From Limnoperna fortunei (Eukaryota > Mollusca > Bivalvia > Mytilida > Modiolidae), in the NCBI GenBank assembly GCA_944474755.1, contig OX104115.1, positions 74,376,993 through 74,440,992 on the forward strand: DNA of 64,000 nucleotides, given 5' to 3'. The notes beneath the pieces are model-generated. The model searched no databases. It had not been told where the DNA came from and worked only from the letters and a program-made list of their open reading frames with translations. Both the position numbers and the translations under genes were made by a program. Below, piece after piece: positions 24,101 through 34,284 of the stretch; position 1 is the first letter of the stretch; each line of letters opens with the position of its first letter.

Positions 24101-27100
24101 TGTCTCTTTTAAAAATTTAAACAGTTTTTGTTGTAAAGTTAATCTTCATTTCAACACACCAACTCACATACTACAGTAATGGAAGTGGGAGGTTTAGCAT
24201 GGCATAAAACCTGGTTTAACCCACAGTTTCTTTTGAAATACCTGTACCAAGTTAGGACCATTGCTGTAGTTACTATATCTTTAGTTGTTGGTTCAGGAGT
24301 TTGCCATTTCTCTGACTTTAATCTGTGGATTGTCCTTTTTTGACAGTTTTCTCTGTGTTCAGTATTTTGTCACCTTCATTCATATCATAAAGGGATAAAA
24401 CTTATGGAATATTTATAATATTTAAGAACAATACATTTTCCCTTGGTAAGGATTTTGGTGCCATCACTTTTTGTCACATGTCATAAAAAATACTATTGCT
24501 GAATAGACCTAATATTCAATTAAGCCTTAGTAGCCTCAGTAACTTAGGGGTTAAGTTAGTTAGTTATATTCTTTTCATTAAGATGATAAGTCATCTACTT
24601 TTTAGCTCACCAGGACCTATTAGATTTTGTGTTATACATTTAATTCTATAATTGAGTAAAACTCCAGGTTAACGATTATATGTTAGTGATTAAATACCTG
24701 TCAACTCTGTGATTCAATTCTTCCTGTTGGCAGGTTATGCTAGACTCCAACAGATTTTGACAAGCAATGCCAGTTTTCCTGCCGAAGTTCAGGGGTTTAC
24801 AATAGTTACTCTAGTTTCCTCCCAAATAACATCTGGATGCCATGATACAGGTTAAAGTGACATTAATCAAGCTAAACACAAACAAATATTGCTTATATTG
24901 TAAAAAATGGTTAAAAATCCTTTGGTCAATAAAGACCTGACTTGGTATACATGATTATCGGAAACTTCTTATCAAAATTTTATAAAAGAGAACTTCCCTT
25001 TAAATTTTACCTACCTTTTATTGAAAAATGACATACTTTATATGACTGTTTTTGCTTATTATTCATATATCATTAAAAGCCAGATCAACTTTAAATTGTA
25101 GTCTTTATAAAATAATTGTTAGTAACTATTTTTTTCGTATACTTTTGAAGACTTTGGCAAATATGGAACAAGGGTTATTTAATAAAAAAAATCTTGTCAA
25201 CATCAGAACCAAAATGCAATTCAACCAAAACTTGCTAGGGATTGTTCTTAAAAGATCATCTACAATATTTTCTTCACAAATTGGTCATATAGTTCCAATG
25301 AGTAATGACAGGTTCCTTGAATTCTCTGATTGTATAGAGGTTATTTAATTTGTTGAAATTGCTTCCACTATTACAACTTTCATGAATAGATGGATAAAGA
25401 GTGATGGTAACAGCTCAGCCTGACTTCCTGTCTAGTGATGGTAACAGCTCAGCCTGACTTCCTGTCACATGTTGTAATAGTGGGAAGTGGTAGTGTTTAA
25501 GGTGTATTTAAAGACTTGTACCTAAAATACCTGTAAATTCGTCGTACATTCCCTGGGGCAAAGATTAAGTTTTTTTGACAATAAAATTTTATGATATTAT
25601 TCAGTTATTAGTGGTTTTCAAAGATGGAAATCAGTATAAAAGGTGTAAAAAATAAATTTCTTGATTGATCTTTATTTCAATAAGGAAAGTTACTTTAATA
25701 TTTGTGTATACACCAACACTTTACAACGAAAAGGCACAACAGGAAGTACGTTCATTACTGACTGGATTAGGCAAATTAAAAATAACAACGATGTTTATTT
25801 TATCAATTTTATTTCTATTTAGTGTCATAAACACACTAAAGTTGTTCATAATGCAAAATTATAATTATCTATTGAAAACATATCAATATCATGATGCATC
25901 CTGAACATCAGTCGTCATTATCCATGTAAACAAATGTCCCATAGCAGTTTCTCATGTCAGCTTACCGTCATAGATTTCTTTAGATCATTATTCGTTGAAT
26001 TCTTAATTTCGTGGTTTGTCCCCACCCATGAAAATGACGAAAATTAGTACCCCACGAATAAAAATGAAACCACAGTATATTTTAAAAAAATAAAACTAGC
26101 ATGCAGTTGATTTAAATAGTTTTATTACAAAAAATTCAAATATTTGTGGACAGAATAAAAGAAGAACCGTGTTCTGAAATTCAGTTTCCTGTATTTGATG
26201 AAAATGAAGATATAACAGATGAACATCTATTGCAGTTGGAAGGTATATTTTATTTTCAAACAACTATTTTATAAAAAAAAATGTACAAAGTTTTGCTGCC
26301 AAATGTGCAAGGTTGGCTTTCTTTAAAAAAAAAAAATCTTCTCTTTATCAACACCGTAAAGAAGTGTTAAGTCAGCATTGATGTTTTGTATGCAACCTTT
26401 TTTCTTTAAAAATGTTCATATGCATGTAAAATCTGTATGTAGTTTCACAAAAAGTTTTGAGATGAAAACATACAATCTGACTTAGCCATGCTTTTAAAAT
26501 GTCTAAAGTGTCATATGAAATTTTTTCACCTGCGACGAAAATTCACTGGAGGAGAGACATATATTTGGGAATCTGGTCAGCTGTGGACTTCAGCACATAA
26601 CATTTTGCTTGTAATCTTTATAAGCTTAAGCCTTGGGTCCAACGAATTTGGCCCAGTGGTAGCTTATTATGAATACTTGGCAGTCAGTCACCTGTCCTTG
26701 ACCTCAATTTTACTGTCCAGTGACTATGTTAAAGTTTTGGATTAGGACAGTTCCTCTGTAGCTATGCATGTTCGGATGACAATATATGGTTGCTGATGAA
26801 TAGTACATGACTGACTGGTAGTGTCACCTGACCTTGATCTTTGCTTCACAGTCCAGCAATGATGTTAATGTTTTTGGATTAGGGCAGTTCCTCTGAAATC
26901 ATGCATGGTAAGATGACAATATTTGATATATAGGTTGCTGATGAATAGTACATGACTGTCTGGCAGGTTTCACTTGACCTTGACCTTAATTTCACAGTCC
27001 ACTGACTACGTTATAGTTTTTCGTTTAGGGCAGTTCCTCTGTAATCATACATGGTGGGATGACAATATTCGGTACATGTATATAGGTTGATAATGAATGG

Positions 27101-30100
27101 TACATGACTGCATGGTAGGTCACCTGACCTTGACCTCAATTTCACATCCCAGTGACTACATTATAATTATAATAATAATAATAATTAACAAGTGTGAACT
27201 GTGAGCAGGCTCACAAAGGGATACCTCCCGCTTCGCTTCAAGTCCAATTATCTCCCCTGAATAATAACCCACAGCGACAAAAATTCTTCATGCACATCTA
27301 CATACTAGTATGATGTACTTCCTTCATGTAAAGTTTCATCAAAATCTGTCAGACGGTTTTGGAGGAGTTGCGCTTACGATGTCCCACACTGAATACTTTG
27401 TTTAAAAAGTCTAAGTCCAATTATCTCCCCTGAATAATATCTGACAGCGATGAAAATTCTTCATGCACATCTACATATGATGTACTTCCTTCATGTAAAG
27501 TTTCATCAAAATCTGTCAAGCGGTTTAGGTGGAGAAGCGCTTACAAGTGATGTGGACAGACCGACAGACAGACAGACAGGGTGATTCCTATATACCCCCC
27601 AAACTAGTTTGCGGGGGGTATAATAAATATTTTATTACAGTGTCACATATTTGATCACAAAATGTAAAAGCACATGATCATAAAACTAAACTGTACAAGA
27701 TATCCAGCGTTAGGATAGACTTATCAGACCTTAAATACCTAATTTACAACCTTACATTAAAGTTTTAAGATAGACTTATGAGACCTTAAATACCTAATTT
27801 ACAACCTTACATTAAAGTTTTTGGTTTAGGGCAGTTCCTCTGTAACCATGGATGGTAGGATGACAATATTTGGTATATAGGTTGCTAATGAATAGTACAT
27901 GACTGTCTGGCAGGTGCCAACTGTCAGTGACCTCAATTTCAAGGTCTTGTGACTATGTTAAAGTTTTTGGATTAGGGAAGTTTCTCTGTAACCATGCATT
28001 GTATATTTAAAATGATGACAATTTAATGCTATGAATGTTATGCTCATGACGTAATTTTTTTCGTTACGTGAGGAATGCAGGTGAGACATTTTTCTGTGTT
28101 CACACTTGTTTTTATTCATGTGAAATACCAATTATGGTAATATTTAAGGCACTGCCGCCCTATAGCGGTAGTCTTTCCGTCCTTTCATCTGTCTGAAAGT
28201 AATCACATCTGGGCTATCACTTTTTTATCTTTTAAGGTAGGCTTTTGATATTTCAAGGTGATGTGTTGCATAATATATGTTGATGACCTTTGACCTTGAA
28301 CTTTGACCTTAAGCAGTGATGGGTACCATCTCACTGATATCTAGAATTATATATTTTTAGTGCAGATATTAAATAATAATGCAGTGTCATATTTTTTAAG
28401 TTTATCATTGTTAAAACATATTCTCAATTAATAATGGAACATATTCTGATTCTGACAACAAACTAATTTGTCGACTTAAACAAAGACATAGAAACAATAA
28501 AAATCCCAAATTTTATTTGAAACTGTTATCCATTCTAATCAAAACATTGATAATGACGATGCCCTTCACATTGATAATTTTATACACATAGAGGGATCAT
28601 GATAATTGCACACAAAAAACTGAAAATAACAGAAACAGCAAAATGGCCACTGACAGTAGATAAACCTGCATTTGGGATGTACAAAAGATTATTAAAGTGT
28701 CACAGCACATTACGATTTTGTAATTTACAAACTGTCACATGTCATTAATCAAGAGGCAATTCATGTAGATTGGGACTTGGCATTTGGACAATTTTGTTTG
28801 CATTAATTGAAATAAATTATAACAATTTTCTACAATATGCCAGTTTTAATATGGCAAATATATATATACAGTGTAGTGAATACCGAATTGTCAGTTCGCT
28901 CGCCTAATATTAAACCAGGTAATTATTGTAGGAACATTTTTTATTCTCAATTTCATCCAATCAAATCTTTCCTTTTCCCTTGTTGTCATGGTAATTGAGA
29001 AAATTCTCATGCTGAGCAAAATATTTTTACTCAAAAAGATTTTTTGGTGCTGGAGCCAGGTAATGTTTATCCATCTAACTTACATAAAAGTAAGTTAAAT
29101 CAAGCAGAAATCATTCTTTGGAGAAATGAAGTTTGTGAAATGTGCTTGTAGACCGATCACATTAATCCCAGTAAATAAACAAATATTGCAGAATGTGTAA
29201 ATTTATAGTATTTTGACTATATTACAAATTTTAGGTCTTACTGGATTCGAAATAACAGTGGAACATGAATCAACGAGTGGATTGACAACAGAAGTAGAGA
29301 CCAAGTGGACATCTCAGTCAGTTAAGATTGAACCTCCAGACAACAAGTTAGTATTAAACTGAAAGGATTCTACACTATATATCATTTACACAACATAAAT
29401 ATTTGGTTTCATTCATGCTTTTAAATTCTGAAAATGAATTTGAATTCCAAGTTATAAAGTCATTATGGAATTGTCACATTGGATTAAGCAACACAGATAA
29501 TTTTTTAAATGTCCTTTATCTTGGACTATGCCTTTAGGTGTACAATGCAAATGTTTATTTAAAATACAACATAATTCTTATGCAGACATAAAATTTACCC
29601 TTTACTTGCTAGAAACAGCTAAAATTGTTTTATTGAGAAGTACGTGTACTTTCGGTACAGGTAGCAACTATTTTAATTTTTGTAATTACCATGTTGGAGA
29701 CAGAGAATTTTTCTATATCATATTATTTTTAAAAGTTAGAAAATTTCGTATCCTCCGAATCTATTTGGGGACAAAATTGCTGCTGACGTTCATTTCATCA
29801 AGATGTATTTTTGAGGTTTAGTCTAGAAAGATGAATGGTACATTTAATATGCCATTATATATGATAGAGCTTGACACAAACAAGTTGTTATTAATATGTT
29901 GTCTTACCTGCACAGGTAAATCTTACATAAAATCTATGGTCTAGACAATAGTCTTCACTGAACACATGTAGGTCTTTATCCTAAACTTCCATGTATAATT
30001 AATTATTGAAATTATGTTACATTAAATGTCAGGAACATTTTATAATTGTGATAAAAAAAAACAACTTTTTCTCAACACATTGTTATGATGTTTCTGAGAC

Positions 30101-32042
30101 AATATACCAATATGCTTTGGTTGCACTGATAAATATATTCAATGATCCCTGCAACAATTAAATGTCAAGTATTTTCTTTGTGTTTTTTGAGTTTTGCTTT
30201 TCTAGTGAAAACACATCTCTTTATGGGGCATTGTCAGGTCAAAATACGAAAAGCCTGGTTGCGTACCATAGGGTTTGACACTCTTTGCAGGATAAAGACC
30301 CCTTTTGTAAATTTAAAAAAAAGAGTACCGGTATGTTCATTTAGCCGCTTCAAAAGGCTTAATTCTCTGCCCGTAAAAAATACTTGGTGTTTTTCCAGTG
30401 GCAGTCAAAATTTAGTTTTACGTCCCATCCCACCCTTTTTTTCCATTCATTTATTGTTTGTTAACTTGTTCTCATCCTGATTATAGCTGAAATACTGCTC
30501 GCTGGATGTAAAGCAAACATTTAGTCAATCAATTAACTAATTCAGTCAGTATCCACATGTACCTCAAGTTATCTAGCAATGGAAAACTACAAATAGTCCC
30601 AATTTAAATTAAGTAGTTAAATTCCAGATTGTACATGCACAAGATTAGTTGTGATAAAAATGGTTGCCAGTCCATGATGTAGAGCAAAAAATTACTCTAA
30701 ATCCTTACTTGATAATTGTTTACAAGGAACAATCTCACGATTGACCATTCTGTTAGACTTATCAGTGAACCAATTATATCACATTATGCACATACACATA
30801 TACTTCCTGTAGAAATACTATTGACTTGAGTATAGACACAGAATACAAATAAGGATGGCAATTGGGATCAGGTAATGAAAATGAAGTTAATATAAGTTTA
30901 AGGAAAGATTAATTTTATTTTAAAGGGATTTGTTCAGAATCGGAACCTATGTAGTAGCCTTTTTAAGAAAGGGACCCCATCAGGTGGTATTAGTAATTTG
31001 TATAAAGTACAAAATAATTGTGTTTTAATGTATTTGATAGATTTAATACATTAGATGGATATGATGAGCCAGGGAGCATAAAAAGTCAGCCACCCCAGAC
31101 CCCAGGTCAGAGTGATACAGCCGACAGCATGGCAGACCCATCATCTGTACCTGTGGCTGATATAATGTCACCTCCGTCAGAACCATCTAAAGCCAAGAAG
31201 AGGTATATAATAGTTCTTTAGTAATTTTTTCTCTTATGCAGGTAGAAATCAATAGCTTTGAATAAAAAAGGAAGGAAAGGCTATTTTAAACTTTAAATAG
31301 TTCATATAATAGGTTCCAAAAACTAACAAAGTATAACATTAAAACCATGCAAACAAACTTATAAATGGGAGATAACTCTTACTGGAATTTAGATTTTATG
31401 GAGACACTAGAATATTTTTATTTCATTCGATGTAATTTTTAAACACAAGTACAAGATTTGATATAATAACTTAACTGTTGTAAATTCTGTATAATGTAGG
31501 TGGTTTATTTTGTAACCAGTCTTTCGAAACAGAATTCCATGCTACCCACATAACTTGTATATTTAAAACAGTATATTTATTGGTAAATTTAGGGTAAATC
31601 TTTTGGTGCACTTGGTAAAAAAAAACATGGCACCATAAAACACAAAAATATTATGTCTAAGAATATTCTAAATCCATGTGTGCTATGACAATAAAATCTG
31701 AAGTTTTGATTGGATGAAACTGAGTTCAGCTTGTAATGCAATTATGTTTAACATGTTAAGGGCAGTTCTAATCATGAGTGTCATATTTTTCAGTTCAGGA
31801 CTTTCTGATCATCAATGCCTTTATTTCCTGTTATTATAAGTCCATGGAGAAAAATAACTAAGACCTATAGTCCATGTGGACGTCGGTACTAACTTGTAAC
31901 TTTATCCTCTGAATTATTCATTTTCAGTACCCACCCAACGTATTTTCACTGTTACTTCCCTTTTTTGTCTGGTCTGTTTTACTGGAACCATCATTAGAAT
32001 GTTTTAACTATTTGGAATTTTGTTGTTTGTAGGAAGAAGTAA
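17949..32042 (+). CDS. SUPT7L: SUPT7L / STAF65-gamma, SAGA (STAGA) complex subunit, whole gene
   Basis: Ten coding exons join in frame to 397 codons plus stop; human SUPT7L is about 414 residues. Exons: 17949-18109, 19322-19442, 20211-20329, 22406-22515, 23017-23138, 23894-24081, 26154-26242, 29235-29346, 31041-31202, 32033-32042, all with GT and AG borders. The histone-fold (Bromo_TP-type) region is about residues 150-235. Diagnostic phrases shared with the vertebrate protein are CRRLVQRSVAAIFAHLGF, DCVEQVFHEMKLGSV, a following coiled region ending in EYEKLIQP, then IKEEPCSEIQFPV, and a basic KKRKK C-terminus. Known role of the family: a structural subunit of the SAGA histone acetyltransferase co-activator, pairing by its histone fold with another subunit. 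The start ATG is the first after a likely 5'-UTR acceptor at 17932-17933; the upstream non-coding exon was not found. Introns are filled with repeats. Confidence 0.95.
18110..19321 (+). other. SUPT7L intron 1, repeat-bearing
   Basis: Contains two diverged copies (about 18760-18960 and 19020-19170) of an interspersed repeat with GAAATTTTGTC, AGCTTTGTA and GATCATGCCA words, plus a short (TG)n run at 18810-18828. A third copy lies in intron 2 at about 19595-19745. I see no separate gene. Confidence 0.6.
19322..19442 (+). CDS. SUPT7L: SUPT7L coding exon 2
   Basis: Encodes LLPAERFELDPLTAHTIRLV and a following Lys/Gln-rich helix (KKLRNMISNLQQANQEN). Acceptor TTTTGTCAG, donor GTAAGTAC; ends in phase 0. 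Confidence 0.95.
19939..20196 (+). mobile_element. tRNA-derived SINE abutting SUPT7L exon 3
   Basis: A full-length SINE with a tRNA-like head: an A-box-like stretch around 19957-19970 (CAGTGGTTGAGGTA) and a B box GGTTCGATTCTC at about 20014. The tail ends near CATTAAACACC. A perfect 11-bp duplication TCATATATTTA flanks it (19928-19938 and 20197-20207). The right copy is followed by CAG and then exon 3, so the insertion went into the splice acceptor tract. Other family members in this window are at 24528-24890, 33581-33791 and 37735-37985. Confidence 0.88.
20211..20329 (+). CDS. SUPT7L: SUPT7L coding exon 3
   Basis: Encodes a Pro/Tyr-rich stretch, VPPIPEYCGLPSKHQKLNYL and VPKDFER. The acceptor AG is 3 nt after the SINE target duplication. 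Ends in phase 2 before GTATTT, a weak donor. Confidence 0.92.
20330..22405 (+). other. SUPT7L intron 3
   Basis: AT-rich. Holds a direct duplication of about 77 bp at 21550-21680 (AGTTAAAAATAGAATTCAAC word repeated) and a large palindrome at 21997-22120. The frame at 20828-21148 has no splice borders or motif and is treated as chance. Confidence 0.6.
21997..22120. repeat. Palindromic fold-back, ~53-bp arms, 16-nt centre
   Basis: ATAGGTTAATACCTGGTTTT on the left is answered by its near inverse on the right (AAAATCAGGTATTAACCTAT). The arms continue through AACCCT and ATATCCAC. Likely a MITE or fold-back element inside SUPT7L intron 3. Confidence 0.85.
22406..22515 (+). CDS. SUPT7L: SUPT7L coding exon 4 (start of histone fold)
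   Basis: Encodes SDFVQGKGEPPPVIDDTTC and then RRLVQRSVAAIFAHLGFD, the first helix of the histone fold. Ends in phase 1 before GTAAGA. Confidence 0.96.
23017..23138 (+). CDS. SUPT7L: SUPT7L coding exon 5 (histone fold)
   Basis: Encodes ESTLDTLSDILHEFYLQFTT and HLRSAVDSKLLHGHSGFP, the central long helix of the histone fold and the following segment. Ends in phase 0 before GTAGGT. Confidence 0.96.
23894..24081 (+). CDS. SUPT7L: SUPT7L coding exon 6
   Basis: Encodes DCVEQVFHEMKLGSVTNLND and a coiled-coil-like Glu/Gln-rich stretch ending YEKLIQP. Acceptor TGCTGTAG, donor GTACAG; ends in phase 2. Confidence 0.96.
24528..24890 (+). mobile_element. Diverged SINE copy in SUPT7L intron 6
   Basis: Shows the same order of words as the SINE at 19939: CCTCAGTAACTTAGGGGTTA, then CCTGTCAACTCTGTGATTCAATTC, GTTGGCAGGTTATGCTAGAC, CAATGCCAGTTTTCC, CATCTGGATGCCATGATACA. 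It is split by extra sequence after the head. Ends uncertain, no clear target duplication. Confidence 0.55.
25362..25490. repeat. Small fold-back with 37-bp internal duplication
   Basis: CTTCCACTATTACAAC at about 25367 is answered by GTTGTAATAGTGGGAAG at about 25474. Between them AGTGATGGTAACAGCTCAGC plus CTGACTTCCTGTC occurs twice in a row. Confidence 0.7.
26154..26242 (+). CDS. SUPT7L: SUPT7L coding exon 7
   Basis: Encodes IKEEPCSEIQFPVFDENEDI, matching the sumoylation-consensus-like IKEEP segment of the vertebrate protein. Ends in phase 1 before GTATAT. Confidence 0.94.
27165..27625. mobile_element. Interspersed repeat inserted in the 140-bp array
   Basis: Begins with a (TAA)n tract. It has two tandem halves of roughly 170 bp sharing CAATTATCTCCCCTGAATAA and ATGATGTACTTCCTTCATGT, then (GACA)n, and a terminal palindrome TATACCCCCCAAACTAGTTTGCGGGGGGTATA at 27590-27621 (12-nt arms). 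I associate this kind of unit with bivalve genomes; its class is uncertain. Confidence 0.65.
27714..27823. repeat. 55-bp direct duplication
   Basis: GATAGACTTATCAGACCTTA and the following 35 bp recur at 27769 with one or two changes. Confidence 0.85.
28285..28315. promoter_or_regulatory. Run of nuclear-receptor-like half sites (DR1 type)
   Basis: TGACCTTTGACCT reads as AGGTCAAAGGTCA on the minus strand, a direct repeat with 1-nt spacing. A third half site (TTTGACCTT) follows. Such words bind HNF4, RXR and COUP-type receptors in animals. It lies in a repeat-rich intron, so the match may be incidental. Confidence 0.25.
29235..29346 (+). CDS. SUPT7L: SUPT7L coding exon 8
   Basis: Encodes GLTGFEITVEHESTSGLTTE and KWTSQSVKIEPPDNK, an acidic Ser/Thr-rich segment of the poorly conserved C-terminal half. 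Ends in phase 2 before GTTAGT. Confidence 0.9.
30233..30545 (+). mobile_element. Interspersed repeat, family also at 47300 and 59880
   Basis: Shares CTCGCTGGATGTAAAGCAAAC with a TCAATCAATT tail, TTTATTGTTTGTTAACTTGT, GATAAAGACCCCTT and CCAGTGG blocks with the copy at 59880-60240, and more weakly with 47300-47695. The TCAATCA-type tail suggests a SINE. The class is not proven. Confidence 0.6.
31041..31202 (+). CDS. SUPT7L: SUPT7L coding exon 9
   Basis: Encodes a Pro/Ser/Asp-rich tail: DGYDEPGSIKSQPPQTPGQS, then ADPSSVPVADIMSPPSEPSK and AKKR. Ends in phase 2 before GTATAT. Confidence 0.92.
32033..32042 (+). CDS. SUPT7L: SUPT7L coding exon 10 (last three codons and stop)
   Basis: After the acceptor TTGTTTGTAG only G-AAG-AAG-TAA is coding, completing the basic tail KKRKK. 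The vertebrate protein likewise ends in a short basic stretch. The rest of the exon is 3' UTR. Confidence 0.9.
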
Positions 32043-32075
32043 AAAGATGTGGTACAACAACACAGAAGTTTCAGA

Positions 32076-32306
32076 AATAAATGTTTAATCAAATGACATG
32101 AAATATATACATGGCAGCAATAGAATGTACATGTACAACCGATCTTATATTGTTATTACTGACAGAATCATGGATGCAGGAAATTGAAAGAAAAATTTGT
32201 TAAAATAAAAAATAAAATAATAACCTTATTTGTATTTATGCATATTTTGCCAAAATGCCCATCTATGTATGTATAGTTTATAAATTTTTTAATTTGACTT
32301 AATAAA
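32076..32306 (+). terminator. SUPT7L 3' UTR with poly(A) signals
   Basis: AATAAA at 32076-32081, only 34 nt after the stop, and another at 32301-32306. The second is the more likely signal given normal UTR lengths, but the sequence cannot decide. The convergent gene stops at 32802, leaving 760 bp between the two stop codons. Confidence 0.6.
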
Positions 32307-32801
32307 TATACAGCAAATTTATGTTATGAGCTGGCTTATTTGTGTCAGGGTATAGTCGTTAATAAATTTCAATTTTTTTTCACAAATTAACAGATTTCAG
32401 TAAATTTTATATTAATAAAGTTTGTAACGTAAGAGAAGTTATTTAAAGATAAATATTGTTTTGTTTTTTTTTATTTAAGACATTTGTTGCTTGTATGCCA
32501 AGACAGGCAAGTACTTGTCTAAGAATTTATTTTTTATTGTTTTTATTTTCCCTAAAAATTATCTATCCAGAAAAAAAATTGTCCTATACACCATATAATT
32601 CTAAAATGGGATAGAAAGACAAATAATGGTCTTAAGACCAAAGAGAAAAAAAATGAAAATTGTCATCCACCATTATTGTCTTTACATGGCTATTTACAAA
32701 GACAATATAACTGGTTTCTAATCTTGTTAGTACAAGATAGTAACACACATCTTATGTACATGTATATACAAGCATATAAGTCCATTGTATTAGGATCAAC
32801 G

Positions 32802-33188
32802 TCAGTTCACACAGGAAATGCAGCTCATCTTCTTGCTAATAAATCGTCCAAATCTAATTGCTTGTTTTCTGATGAAGTGAAAAGGGTTATGTTTCCTATG
32901 TTCTTGACATGCTACTGGAGCCTCTCTTGGAAGACGGTCATGTTTCCTATGTTCTTGACATGCTACTGGAGCTTCTCTTGGAAGACGGTCATGTTTCCTA
33001 TGTTCTTGATATGCTACTGGAGCTTCTCTTGGAAGACGGTCATGTTTCCTATGTTTTTGAATTGCTACTGGAGCTTCTCTTGGAAGACGGTTATGTAGGT
33101 TTCTGTATAAGGAACGTGTGGGAGGAGTATGATATACAGGTATTCTTCGAGTCTGATCTACAGCAATTCTTCGCACTCTTTGATCATT
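32802..33188 (-). CDS. Minus gene exon 5 (last; 17-aa tandem repeat)
   Basis: Acceptor TTAATTACAG, phase 0, NDQRVRRIAVDQTRRIPVYH and then four 17-residue repeats (51-bp DNA period), ending RKQAIRFGRFISKKMSCISC-VN-stop. The DNA repeat lies at about 32893-33095 and keeps two plus-strand frames open; those are shadows. Repeat copies are nearly identical in DNA, so expansion looks recent. Confidence 0.7.
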   Translation of the reverse strand, partial: NDQRVRRIAVDQTRRIPVYHTPPTRSLYRNLHNRLPREAPVAIQKHRKHDRLPREAPVAYQEHRKHDRLPREAPVACQEHRKHDRLPREAPVACQEHRKHNPFHFIRKQAIRFGRFISKKMSCISCVN

Positions 33189-34249
33189 CTGTAATTAAGA
33201 TATTGATAAAAATAATGACACAGGGCGATAAATGTCTATCTTGTGACCATAATTCCCAACCGACCTCCAAGTGTGTTATTATGACAGTTGACTTCTTAAT
33301 GGGTACACCTGCCTCTTCCTCTATCAAGAACTGAGAATTTCTGTACTGGCTTTACAGCTTAATTACATGTAGTTTAATGTGTTTTTTATTTGATTAACCA
33401 AAATTCTATATTGCATAGTTTTTCTGTAACATGTCTTAGTTTTGTTACTTGTATAGTTTATGAGACGGGCAGAATATGTAGAGAATCTAGAGAGAACATG
33501 CAACATTGTATAAACTTCTAATTCTAACAAACAGATTGAAGTTGTCCCTATTTAACCTTTATGGCTGCTACAAACGTAAGTTGGTGGCCAAATGTCTACT
33601 ATTGATTACGTGCCTGTCAACATAGAGGTTGCGGGTTTGAGTGTTACTAGCTGCAATAAAGATACAAAAAAGGAGCTACACTATTGCTAGTGTTAATTAC
33701 AAGTATTGCCTGTTATCCTGCTGAATGTCAAGGGTTTTCACCGGCCTTCTCCAATAAAAAATTGCTGAAAGTGTTCTTAGACCCGGTTCAAACAAACGTA
33801 AGATATACCTGAATTCCAAGATAAACAATCTCATAGGCATTGCGAATATATTTTCTTTGTGTTGCAGAAACTTGTGCGTTGATCACTCCAGAAGACACAG
33901 GCAGCAGTATTGAACTAGATGGCAATGATGCATGTCCAGAATTAGATCTTTCTAATGAACTGCCAGAAGAAGATCCTACATATTGAACTCGCGTATCGTT
34001 AGCTATCTTTGCATAATGTTGTTGTCCTTGTGCTTCAGTTATAGGACGTAATTTCTTAACGCTACTAGAAAGCACTGGTGTCTTCGATCTTTGTGAAACA
34101 ACAGTGGGCATGACTGTGTGATCACGTGGTTTTCTGTGTGAAGAATCTCTTAGCTTGTCTTGTAGAAACAGACAATTGGCATCTTCTGTTGGTGACATGG
34201 TATGTCCCGCTGTATTTATATTTTCTGTGATTAATGGCATCTAAAGGAA

Positions 34250-34284
<35 letters not shown>

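Larger units (their letters stand above)
26640..28010. repeat. ~140-bp tandem repeat in SUPT7L intron 7, interrupted
   Basis: At least five diverged units, recognised by TTGACCTCAATTTCACAGTC, TTTTTGGATTAGGGCAGTTC, GGATGACAATATTTGG and GAATAGTACATGACTGTCTG. Three to four units lie at 26690-27160 and two more at 27800-28010. They are separated by the insert at 27165-27625 and by a 55-bp duplication at 27714-27823. Confidence 0.8.

Noticed and set aside
26488..26745. 85-codon plus-strand frame in SUPT7L intron 7
   Set aside because: Runs into the ~140-bp tandem repeat; no splice borders in a phase that fits SUPT7L.
32676..33334. Two plus-strand frames of about 140 codons with repeats
   Set aside because: Shadows of the 51-bp coding repeat on the minus strand, which has proper splice borders and phase.
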